From: Haliclystus octoradiatus
Taxonomy: Eukaryota; Cnidaria; Staurozoa; Stauromedusae; Haliclystidae
Reading direction: 5' to 3'
Assembly (NCBI GenBank): GCA_916610825.1
Contig: OU744449.1
Coordinates: forward strand, 6,509,243 to 6,573,242
Length of the DNA stretch: 64,000 nt
The position numbers and the translations under genes are program-made. This document shows, piece after piece, positions 12,101-24,800 of this stretch. Position 1 is the stretch's first letter. Each line of letters opens with the position of its first letter. The notes under the pieces are model-generated. The model made no database searches and had not been told where the DNA came from. It saw only the letters and a list, made by a program, of their open reading frames with translations.

Positions 12101-12858
12101 TTGGTTGGGGGCTTAGACAAGACAGTATTATATATTTATTGTTTTTATTGTTTTCTGAAGTTATATATTACATCAAACTGCTAAGCTAGTCGTCATCGTT
12201 TTATTTGGTTTCTTAAAATGTTTTAATTCTGCTGCGACATCACCTTAAGAAGAGACAATTTCGCACGTCATTTACAACTCACACCTGTATTGAAAGTAGT
12301 GAAAATCACTTCATTTGTTGATATCTTGGTATGGTCTAGTGGTGAAACTTTTTTGAATTTGATTTGATTTGATTTGATATTCTATTGAATTTGATTTCCA
12401 TTTTTTTATTTTGATTACTAAATTATTCACCATGAGTCCGAGTGTAGCGGAGCTATTTTCTTTTGAACAAATTGACATCTTGTAAAAAAAATTAAAAACA
12501 AAAAAAATATCATTCAAGGCCTCAGCGTAATATAAATGCGTATTAGCCTACTAATTCTCATTTGAATATTGTTGTGTTTTTGATTTAGGGAATCGAAGAA
12601 TTCTTGAGTAAAGACATTTTTTGTGTGCTTACAAATAAAAAGCCACCCAATCAAGTTGACGGAAAAGATGGTATTAAATCAAACCCTAGTCCATTTTCTG
12701 GGCACAGCTCTGTTCAACAACTGTAAGTATTGATGATGACTGTGTACTTTATTTATGATATGTAGGCCTACATAAACAAGGAATAACAATGTATCTTGAT
12801 TTGGTTAACTAACTCTTCGAGTCTCAATGACATAATGAAGCCGAGATTAGATTTCCCA

Positions 12859-12889
<31 letters not shown>

Positions 12890-15800
12890 CTAGTTGGTAA
12901 TAAGTCAATAAGATCATGCTAATTAATTTATTTCAAAGTGAAAGATAACAACAAATAACTAGGGATGCACCGAAACGTCGTTTCGGCCGTCACCGAAATA
13001 ATACAGTTTCGGTTTTTTTAGCCGAAATTTCGGTTTCATTACGGCCGATTTTTGTTCCCCTGTTTTGAATATTTCAAACTAAATCCGAGTTAATATCATT
13101 TATGTGTTCCATTGGAATACAAAAAGTTTTTGAAAACAAAGTAAGTAACTTGCAACAGAAGATAAATAATGATGCTTTTCCTGGTGATTTTCAGATCATG
13201 TGTTTAGATCATGCCAAAACGAGCAATTTTATTTCTCCTCGATCTACTCCAGTATTATTTTCTTTTGCCTTGTGAAGAAATCCATTATGATTTGAATAAC
13301 ATTTGTTTTCACTGAGAACAATAAATAAACACTTAAATTAATCCACTTGTTTCTTCACATCATTGATTTAACCTTATTGGAGAAAACAATGCTCCAAATA
13401 TTATATATAAGTCAAAAATAAATACATCGGAACATAAATTCACGAAAACAATCATGGCCGAAATTTTTTGAGCACATGGTCAGGTGAATTTTTGAAAGCG
13501 AGGATGACTAGAAAATGAGGCAAAACTTGATGATGGCTGCGATCAGCGAAAATCCTTGTTATAATCCTATCGAAGACTGTATGATGCATTGAAAGAAATA
13601 TAGTATCGAACATTATCTTTATTTAGATAACCAAATGTGATTATTGGCTACATTTTACTTGTTTTTAAAAACTGGCCGGAATTAACCGAAACAGCCGAAA
13701 TTGAAGGCCAAATTTCGGCCGAACCGAAATTTCGGCCAAGAGGCCGAAAAACCGGAAATATTTCGGCCGAACCGAATTTCGGTGCATCCCTACAAATAAC
13801 TTCAAGTAGTGATTGTTGAAAAAATTTCTGTATTATGCATTATACCATCGTCAGATCAAAAGAAATAAAATATTAATTTTCGAATTATTTATAGGCTAAG
13901 GATCTAAAAACTTCATACGTTCTAATTGTTATAATACTGCTAGAAATTGTAAATACTATTTAATTACAAATGTGCTATTTATCAGTAGGCCTATACTTTA
14001 CAAAAGAAGTCGGGAGCGGATAGAGTCACTCTGAGTGTTGAGAGTCGGTTTTCTTTCACATATTATTAACATTTTATGTATTAAACAGTCAAATTTATTG
14101 CTGCATTTTCTCACTACTGGAAATAAATGTTCCCGACTCCTTTTGTAAAGTACTGATAAATAGCACATTTGTAATTGAGTAGGTTTTAAATTTCCTTTCT
14201 TTTCATTGTTTAATTTCTAGCAGTCAATTATAATATATTAAGATTTTAGATGCTTAGCCTATAAATAATTTGTAAATTAATATTTTTGTTTCTTTTGAAC
14301 TGACGATGGTATAATGAATAACGGTAATACGAAAAGATTTTCAACAATCACTACTTGTAGTTTTTGTCACTATCTTTCACTCTGAAATATTTTACAAAGA
14401 AAACTTTGATCAATCTAATTAGTTCTAAAAATCACACTTAGAGGGACTAGATTAGCATCTTCCAGATATCTCTTTGTGTATCTACATAGTGATTGTGTGA
14501 AGAAGAACTCATTGGATTAGTCAAATCATAGATTGTTGATCATTTAAAAATTTCAAATTAATTTTTCATGTTAGATCATCTCACAAAGGTATTCTCAATG
14601 CTGGTTCGCCATTCAGCACAGATTCTCCTCAAAGGTAAACTACATAAAGAACCTATATAATATGCTAGTTACCCAAGTTGCTATGTTGTTTTAAATACAG
14701 AGCTTAACAGCAACAAATGTTTTAATTAGATAGATATATATAATTTTATTTCTACAATTTAAGCAATAAGCATTACATAGTGCAATTAGTAAACATTGTT
14801 GACGTCACCTCTTGAGCAGTATTGCTGTCTATTTGAGGGACGCAAGGTTAGTTTACATGATTAATTGTTTAAAAGAATTTTATTACAAGCATATTATATA
14901 GATACAAACAAATCATACAAAATCATACTATTGTATATACACCTTAAATGTAGATGTGAAACATTTATAGTCAAATTGATGATAATAATAATAGTTGGGA
15001 ATTAGATATAATTTTGAAAGTGTAAAGAAAGACTAGAAATCAGATTTGAGTGGAAGAAGAAAAGGTGCAAACATTGCAGTATTTGATGGTACATTGGCTA
15101 TAATATTGATCAGTTAGATGGGACCTCAAGTCTGCTGAGAAATTCTCCGCAGTGACAAGTATATCGACAGAGGGGATGCTGCTGTTCCATGATGAATGGT
15201 AATCTATAAGATGGCATTGACTGTAAATGTGAACTTTTTGTTGATATGTTCTTGAAATACACAAAAAAGGCTACTATCAGTATATTTTCTTTTCTTGTGC
15301 TTAACCCCCCTTAAAAGCAATATCTCAAGGCTTTGTTAACAAGTAAGATATGGCTTCATATTCATCTGTCCTTTTAAGATGCTTTTGAAAACTTTAGGAC
15401 CGAATTTCGGGCTGCTTTTAAGTTTATAAAATCATCAACATGTGCAGTTTCAATTGTAATTCCTTGAAAGTATTTACAATGTAGAATTCTTATATTCTAA
15501 TGTAAAATTCACTCTGACTTTGCTTTTGTTTTCAACAACCATTCCAACAATAGAGCTTTCTAAAGTAAATATTGCAAATAATAATGTTATATTAATAATA
15601 TATGTGTGTGATATGTCTTTGCAGTGTGGAACTGAAAAAGAATGAAAAGATATCATTGGTAAGTTCTATAATAAACCTATTTGTATCACATGCAAGTTCT
15701 TCCAATTATCTAACTTACTCTCTTTCTATCAGATTCTATTCCGACGCAAAGGAAGTTCTGATTTTTGCCAACCTTTTCAAGGATTTTGGCAGAAAGTTGC

Positions 15801-18800
15801 CCTTGTGCACAATATCTTCAACATTTTCACTTTTCCTCTAATTATGTGTTGAGGTTCAGAAAATAACAAATTTCTTCTGATTTGCTCTACTTTTCTGGGA
15901 TCTAGGATCCCCAAATTCCCACCTTCGTCAGACATTGACTGTACGTGGTGACAAGCAACCTTTTTTGTTTAATGTGTTAAAGTACATAGTACATAGTGTT
16001 GTAGTTGATGCTGTAGTATTTCAAGTTTTGGTCATAGTTTTCATAAAAATGAGAAGAAATACTGTAATTTAATCTTAGGAATCCTGCAATACTAGATTCT
16101 GGAAGGCTAGACAAAATTCAGAAGAAAATTGGTAATTTTATGATTTATTTGTCAAACCTCAACAAAAAATTCAGAAGAAAGTGTTGATTTGCCTCTAGGA
16201 TTCCAGAAGGCTGAACCTTTTGTCGGACCCTTGCTATATTCTTTGAAATTGAAAGAAACAATAGGCCTACCGATTTGATATTTTAGGTTATGCAACCATA
16301 TGTAGCCTGCTAGAGTATCATCTCAATTCACCATAATCATTAATCAGACACCTGTTTTTTTAAAGACAGTTAATAAGGTCTAATTCCTATTTCTGGTTGA
16401 AACATGATAGAGATTGAAGTATAAATGCTGCTATCCTAGTTTCAAGATTTCTAGAAGAAGAAATTTGAAATTTTTATGATTGTAGGCCAAACTTCAATAC
16501 AAATAATCAAAAGGCAATGTTCTAGGAGTCCAGAACACAAAATCTTTTGTCAAACCCTTGTCAGAGGCAGGGTTTAATACCATGGGAGATTTGGGATTAA
16601 TTTGGGATTTTATGTTGTTGCTGTAGCTGCCTGTTTGATGTTAATATTCTTTATCTTTTAGGGTTTCAGGGGGAAACACTTTTTGCGTCACGCTGCATAC
16701 ACACAGGTAAAATAACCATTACGATAGCAACTGATTTTAAAGTACTTTGAATATTAATTTATACTATTTGTATCTAGAAACAAAGACAAGGCAAAAACCT
16801 TTTCTGTATATTAGAATTTCACGTCTGAATATTGCAATTTCATGTGTGAAACTTTGAGTTAATTGAGATAATTATTTTGTCTTATCTTTGTTTTCTATTC
16901 TATACTATGCTCTGTTGTATAAAACATTGAATATTTTTGTATCCATGTATGTATGTAATTAATTTTCACCTGTTATAACGGTCACCTCTCTACAACAGCA
17001 GAATTCGATAAAATGGGATTCTCATTCCATGATTCCAGGAATAATAGTCTCGGAAGGCTAGCAAAAATTCAAAAGAAACTGGAAGAAATGGCAGTATTCG
17101 AGTATTTATAATCAAAAGAAAATCAAATACTTCCTCTTCTTTGGAAGGAAAGTGAACTAGGGATGTACCGAATCAAATATTCGGCCATCTGCCGAATAGT
17201 TAACAATAGGTCAGACATTTTTGAATCAATTCTTGAGCTGTTTTGGTCATTTATAACTGATTTGTGTGGGTATTCTGCATTCTTGCAACAAAGCCCAAAA
17301 TAGGATCAATGGCGCGTAACTTGAGATCTTCTTTGTTATGTTAATTAGAAAGAGTTTTGTTGACCATTCAAGCACGGAAAAGACCGTTGGCTTTGAATGT
17401 TTTGTTGTGATTTTTTGTTGCGTTAATTCACCAAATGTTTTATTTCGTTCTTAAGAAAAGTTTGAAGGAAATTAATCATAATTATTTTAGAGGAATATCC
17501 AAGCTTATACAAACAATAGAGTATTTTATTTTACCATAAGATTATCGAGTTTTAAACCAAATTTGAATTATGTTCAATCATTCGGTATGCGATATTTGCT
17601 TCCTTATATTATTTATAACTCACAAAAACTATGAAACTTGGAGTAAAAAATAAGACCTAAAGAGCATTAAAATAATTCAAAACATATCTAGTTTTGTTAT
17701 TAAGATGAACTGGTATGAAATTAATTCTTGGGGTATGCATTTGTAACTTCATTTAGTTAATAATTTTAAAAGGCCGAATTAATGGATTAATATTTGGCCT
17801 AACGAATATTCGGCCATTTATTCAGCCAAAAAATTTTGTAACAAAAGTTAGAATCCCAGAAGAAAAATATTTTATCGGACCATGTACAGCAGCCATCTGT
17901 CTATAGTAGTCCCTCTTGGGATGTTTAATTCTAATAGTATATTCTATTGAATCAACTGTGTATAATGTATATGAAGGCCTCCTGCATAAAGTGGTCAATG
18001 TATCTACCTCTAATAGCTGGCTGATATATAAATATACAAATTTCATAGTATACAAATTCCACTCTACTATTTGTTTACAGAGAGGGGGTACAAGTGATGT
18101 ATTGAAGAATGCTTCAACATGGGGTGTAAAAGTCAAGCACATAGAGAGTATGTACTTGTTATAGAAATGAATAAATATTCAATGAAATACCTATAATGTG
18201 CTTTATTAATTGCAAAATATTCAGGAATTTTACATTCAATTTAGCTACTCAATGTAGGGCCTTGGAAGTGATTATCCAACAAACCATTTGTAGCATATTT
18301 CGATAACATGTTATTATAAGGGTATAAGGGGGTATTTCATCTTATGTCAAACGCATGCTGATCAGTTACATTTTTCAAGATTTACCAGTTTGGATTATTG
18401 GTTTGTTGTTTATTGTCTTCCTATTATCCGTAAACTCACATTATTTAAGGACAGATATTATGCAATACCATTCTGAAATAAAGTTGCTACTGGTGTGTGT
18501 TTTATTGTTTAACACTTCTCATACTTTCGCAGACAATTGAGAAGAGTTTTAGTATTTTGTGTTTCTTATGCTGAGTGTATCGCTGCTATGCTTGAATGTT
18601 CCTTGAGTTAGATGTCTTTTATTAGAGTAGATTATTAATATTTAGTTTGACTGACTTTCACCATAGAAAACAGCTGATTAGAAAGTAGACATGATCAAAT
18701 TTATGATCATTTAAAAAGCTACTTAGCATGTTTATATAAAATTTCTAGAGGAGTGGCTCTTTCACTGAGAGCAATGATGTTAAACGCTCTTTATTGATTT

Positions 18801-21800
18801 CAGCCGCGGCACTGCAGATCAACTTCAACAGATTTCATGGCAGATAGGTCTCGATTGTCAATGCGCAACGATGCGCCACAGCTACTCACAATGCAACAAT
18901 GCAATTCCGCCATTCCAACCTTACTCCCTAAAATGGTACTATTTCATGTTTTTAGATAAAGTCAAAGCTGAGTTGACCTCCGGTGGATTTGAACCACAGT
19001 CGATCAGATAAGACCCAATCTTAAGTTCGATTGCTCTGACATCTGAGTTAATCATCCCTATCTTTATATGATGAAGTTGTGTTTGTTTGCAGACTTCATA
19101 TGTTGGTCTAAAAAGCAAAAAGTTCCAGATAAAAACAAAGAAAACAAAAAGACTCTTAAAATGGTATGTCTTAAAATGTTTAAAGTTAGAGTTTTAAAGT
19201 AAAGGGTAGCAACATGAGAATATATGGAATATTGCTGAAGGAAGGATGAATTACAGTCAAACCTGTTATAGTGGTCACTTCTATAAAGCGGCCACCTGTC
19301 TATAATGGTCACTCTTGCAATGTGTAAAATAGTATTTTCTATTGAATCAAACCTGTATATAAAGCCCACTTCTCTATAATGGTCAATTCAGCTACCTCTC
19401 GTAGCTGGCCGTTATAGACAGGTTTCACTGTATGATAATTCGAAATATTGCAATCATCAGAGCATCATTGAATCATCAATGCTTAGACCCACAAACTTAG
19501 ATGAAAGCAGTTGCGACATTATTCTCAAACAAATAAACACATGCCCAGTTATGATTTCAACTTATTATTTTTATAACGATTTGTACCAAGATATTGTTTG
19601 CTGTTGTTGTTTTAGCTTGAAACGTCCCGTAAGAAAATACACTACTCCAGTGAAGGTATTGCCATTTTATTATGTATAAAATTGTCAGTGGTCAAAATTA
19701 TATATTTGTGGCTAGAACTAGTTTTTCCATTAAAAGTACTTATTTGATTTCTATCTTGGGGAGTTGTGCGTTCTTAGTGAGAATTAACATTAATTAGAGA
19801 TGCTAAGGAATTATTAGTCAACCTCATTTTGGCTGACTAGCAACAATACTTGAAATGTGATGTTGCTACTTGTATAAATTTCGACATCAAATGTATCTGT
19901 TATTTTTCAGTCCGAAAATTATTATCACCTTACCTCAAAGTAGAAGATCTTTGTCGGTAAGTCTCTTTGGATCATATCACATTATCAACTCGTCATTCAT
20001 CTACCATAGGATTTTTGTCATTGTTCTTTATTATCATTTTTCTTGCACATATTTGGCACAAATAAACATGCTCAATGTTTCCATTGCTTTATTGTTTGTA
20101 GTGATGATTTTGGAATTTGGGATTCCAAATAAATCTATCACAAAAGCTCTGAAGCTTGTAATTACAAAGCATTTTCAAATAAAACAAGTTAGAAATCTAG
20201 GATGATAATTTGAAAAAGAAATCAAAATCAATAGTTGTGAACCAGGGTCCGACAAAGTTTGGAAACCTGGAAACCTGGTTTGCGGAAGGCTAGCAAAATT
20301 CAGAAGGAGAAGGCAAAATGCTTAATACATAAATTAAAATTATTAGAAAAATATAAAAAATAAAATTTAGTTTTTACGAATTCATGTCAGTACAGTTACT
20401 CAAACGTTTATCTAAAATGTTGAGGTTTGCGGAAGGTAAAACATTTTGTCGGACCCTGTTGTGAACATTTTGAATTGTGATGTGCTTGCAGCAGCCATGT
20501 TACCATGACAACACACTTTGTGAAAGCCTATACTTGAGGATTGAATTTTATTGCTTGTAATATTTATCATTCCAGGAAGTTCAAGCCTGCTTATATGGAA
20601 TTTACAACATTACCTGCACTTGACATAAATACTGCACCAGACCAGTCTCCGTTTGAAATTGTTAGTGAAACTGCAGGTATTCCAAAGAAACGACAGCGAA
20701 AAGTTGATGCTGCATCAGAAGGAAACCGTGGCTCTCGTGATAGGTGAGATTGTAGACTTAGTTTAATGCTGCCAGGACTTAGAAAGGGTGAATTCTGATA
20801 TGGCCAGATCAGATGATTTGATTATGAATTCACAATTGCATCATAATCTATTTGTAATTACTAAGACTGCACGGTAGTATTCATTTTGACACTCTACTCC
20901 TTGTTATAAAAGTGTCTGCTTCTGCTTTTTAACTTCAGAATTATATCTTTCAAAATAATATTATAAGAAAATGGCATGCCTTTCAACTTCAAGATGACTT
21001 TGTCACAAGTGTCGGTATCAGTACCTTACTGGACCAAGATGTACAAATAGATAGTTAAAATATCTTGCTAGTTTTTAACAACAAAAATTGTTGAATGAAT
21101 GTGAATTTTATTGATTCAATATCAGAATAATGAATCTGATTAAACATGCTTCAAGGATCCTAGCTTTGACTTCTTTTCTACAGATCTAATTTAGATCCTT
21201 TTGAAATTGCTTTGGATCTTGACTTTGTAAAAATTGTTAGACTTTGATTGGCTCTGAATCTCAAAGACCGAAAATCTATGCAATCTATGAAACCATGCTT
21301 ACAATCTATTTCCTATTTTAGTGAAAAAGTATCTCCAAACAATCAAAGACGAAAGAAAATTGGATCTTGTAAAATTGAAAAGAATACTGGATATTGTGAA
21401 TGCTGTTGCCAGCATTTTACTGATTTTAATAAGGTAATTATACGGTTGGATTTTAAATGTAGTATATTGGGATCTAACTGATCTAATGACAGTGAAAAGA
21501 TTTCTGGATCAAAAATATTTGGATGTTTGTCTTTTTTCGATTTATGTAATGCAATACAATAGAGGATCAGTAGCAAGTGCAGGAAATAATATAATTCAAA
21601 TTTATAAAAATTATGTCAGGCTATGAGGGTAAACACAGGAGGTTTTTATTAAATGGGGATTCCGGGACAGAAAACAAAAGAAGAAATGAGTTTAGAAGCT
21701 TTCTTAAATCTACAAGAAACGTTCCCTAAATTCCTTATAGCTGTACTTCTTTTCTATCAGTCATTGAAAAAATGCAAGCTAATTTCAAAATCAAAATTAA

Positions 21801-24800
21801 GAATCCTAGATTCAAAATTTATTTTATGTAACCCTGCTTATATACTTTTTTGGTTTTTGTCACACAGCATATTCGAGGAAGCCAGCACCAACAGTTTGCT
21901 ATCAACAAAACCAATTATAAGTTACTTGATACAATTATCAACCAAGGCACCAATTTTCAAAGTTTCTTGCAAGCTACCATTGTATCTGTTATGAAAAACA
22001 GCAAGTCGACAGAGATTGCCAAGTAAGTACCTGTAATGCTATGTGTAGACATAATTTAACAGCTAGGACATTTTGGATCATCGGGCTGGTTTCTATTTGG
22101 AATTTGGAAACTCTGGAGATACGGTAGTCGCCTCAGCCAGAACAAGTTATTGCTTCCACAATGGATATTATACGGGTTTCCAGTTCGAAATGGAAATCAT
22201 GCTTTATCCATGACAGGGTGGCACATGCATGTCATAAATGCCATTAAATAGTACCCTACTCAAATACTAATCAATCGACTAACCACCATTCAGGAGCAAT
22301 GTCTAATATTGCTAGTGGTATTGCATTATTTTTTCAACTGCGACGACTTTGCCATTTTAAGTGATTCCTTATTGCTATTCAATAATTGCTATTGATCTTA
22401 TTTTCAACAGACCTAATACAACACCAACTGAAGACAATAAAACTTCAATCATCTCTATACGCCGCAGTCCTCGTACTCAACCTAAAAGTACCATTGGGAT
22501 TACTAAACAACATTCAGCCATTTCACCGATAGCACAGCACTCAAGTACAAGGATCTCGCCAAGACAATTATCAAAAAGAGTTATAGTTTCGCCTAGAGCT
22601 TCAACCCCTCAATCTCGGAAGAAGAAAAAAAAACGAAATGCTCATAGCACAACGAAAATACTACAAAATTCTGCTGAATGTCGAAATTTACATTTACCTG
22701 ATAGTGATCAGAGTAAGAATGCTGCTAATAGTCGTACTCCTGAAAAGAAGAATGCTCAAAATCATGGAACACCTAGATCTCATCGTTATAACTCACGGAA
22801 TACCAATGAAGCTTCGTCGTCTCCAGTCGGAAAATCTAGACGCAAAAGAAATGTTAACAAAAAACATCAACACAAGGACGATTCTAGCAACACAGAAACT
22901 CAAACTCAACTATGCAACACTGAAAATGCTGATAATCACAATCAAAATGTAATTGATGTCACAAGTGTTATAGTGGATGATAGCCAATCAGATCTTGGGC
23001 CACTTGTTGATCAGTATGTTGACATTCCAACAGTACAGACAGAAGATATGATACACATTCCTCGAAAGCAAGAAGATGAGATTTCTGGGTTACTAGATCA
23101 ATATTTACCATCTGCAAATAATAGCATATGTGGCAGTAACGATGCCTCTCACAAATGTGCGTTAGACTGTTTGACCAAAGATGCCTGTCTACGTGAAGTA
23201 GAAAGTCTTAAACGAACTGCATTGAGCTGTATTCTACCCCTTGCAACTAGAACAATTACACCAATTGAAGCTGTTACAATATCTGAAGTTGACTTGAAAG
23301 CAGACGATGACACTGAGATGTGCTTTCATGGATTTGATGCGGAAGGTGGGCCTGTTTATTGTGAAAATGCAAGTGAATGCCCATTAAATATCACCTTGTC
23401 ACAAGAACTTCTACTCAATCGTGATATTCACAAAGAAGAGAGTAAATCATTATTAATTAGTTCCTTGCACGACTTTGATGTGTCAAGTGATGAAAGTGAC
23501 ACAGATTTATCAGCATTAGTGAATGATGTCCAGACCAAACTTCGAAATGATAAAAATCTTTCTTCTTCGCCGGCTAGAATGTTTAAATCGCCACAGAAAG
23601 CATACAGACAATCTCCTCTTGCAAAGAAACCAACATGTCATTTACGTTTACGCTCTTCACCTCGTTTCAAGGGGAAATCGGACGAAAAGAAAGCTGAGGC
23701 TAGTCTTAAGCAACAGCATTGCCAGTTATCTGAAAATCTTGTGAAACGCTGCTTTTCAAGTTCAACCAAAGGCGAGACTTCTGTATCTAAAACATTGGAT
23801 CAAAATCATGGTTTGATTTCTTCCAAGGCTGGTTCAAGTCATGTTAAGTCATTATCATATAGTCTCAGGAATACATCATCTACTACTAAGGCGACGCATG
23901 CTGATTATGTTCCGATAAAAGTTGATAGATGCAATACAAATAGGGACACTGTTACTTGTAAATCTCCATGCCGCACACATGACATACTTTCTACACCAAC
24001 ATTTTGTAAATTCAAAGTATATGAAGAGACACCATCAAGAAAGTCGCCACGACTTAAGATCGATGAAATTTCGCCTTCAGAAACATCTGATTCAAACCAA
24101 GAAGCTACTTCACCGGTTGTTAGTGCTGATCTGAATGATAACTTACGAACTCCTACCAGATCATCTGCTCCAGTGCGAAATCGCCAGAATCGTAGTATTC
24201 AAAGTGTTAACAGTCCTGCAAAGGATTTGCGAACATCAAATGACACTGGTCTAGGTGCATCTTTAATTTCAAGTATAAATTGTGCCCCAGAGAGTATATA
24301 TTCTGCTGATCTTAGTCAAAACAAGAATATTCCATTCACGCCTACAGGTAGCACATCTGATTTCGAAAACTTGGATCCAAACATTTTTTCCTCGCTTGCC
24401 GATCGGACAAAGTCAAGAAAACGCCGGGCTGCTGTACTGGCTGGTAATACAATTAGTATTGAAAGTCCTAGTAAAAGCCGTAAGATTTCAACTAACCCGT
24501 CAAGCCCAATGCAACCATTGAAACTTACCTCTAAGACGAAACGATTGAAGAATGTAAATAATATACAAAATCAAAACATGACATGCCATCGATCAATTTC
24601 ATCTAATCGTAATCATGACACAATTCGTTATCATAATAAAAAATCGCATAATACGAAAAAATGTGATGAATCATTAGTTTTTGAATTTGATGACAATTTT
24701 ACACCTGTTTCAGTAGAGAAACCAGTCGCTTTTCGATTAAGAAGAAATAATTCAAGTTCTACCAAACCAAATGATGAGAAATTACGAAGAAAGTGTCGGT

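Larger units (their letters stand above)
16962..18040. mobile_element. Worn 177-bp-family (TA-flanked) MITE split by a hAT insertion
   Basis: The left part (16962-16998, CACCTGTTATAACGGTCACC) and right part (17885-about 18040, CATCTGTCTATAGTAG and CTATTGAATCAACTGTGTAT) align to the left and right parts of the intact 177-bp copies at 19254 and 48937. The gap between them is a hAT element. It is the oldest layer of a three-level nest next to DBF4-like exon 7. Confidence 0.7.

Noticed and set aside
19616-19655. Alternative frame of DBF4-like exon 9 (LKRPVRKYTTPVK), which resembles the vertebrate LKKPFVKVEDM region
   Set aside because: It breaks phase with exons 8 and 10. The in-phase reading joins to YLKVEDLC in exon 10, the true match.
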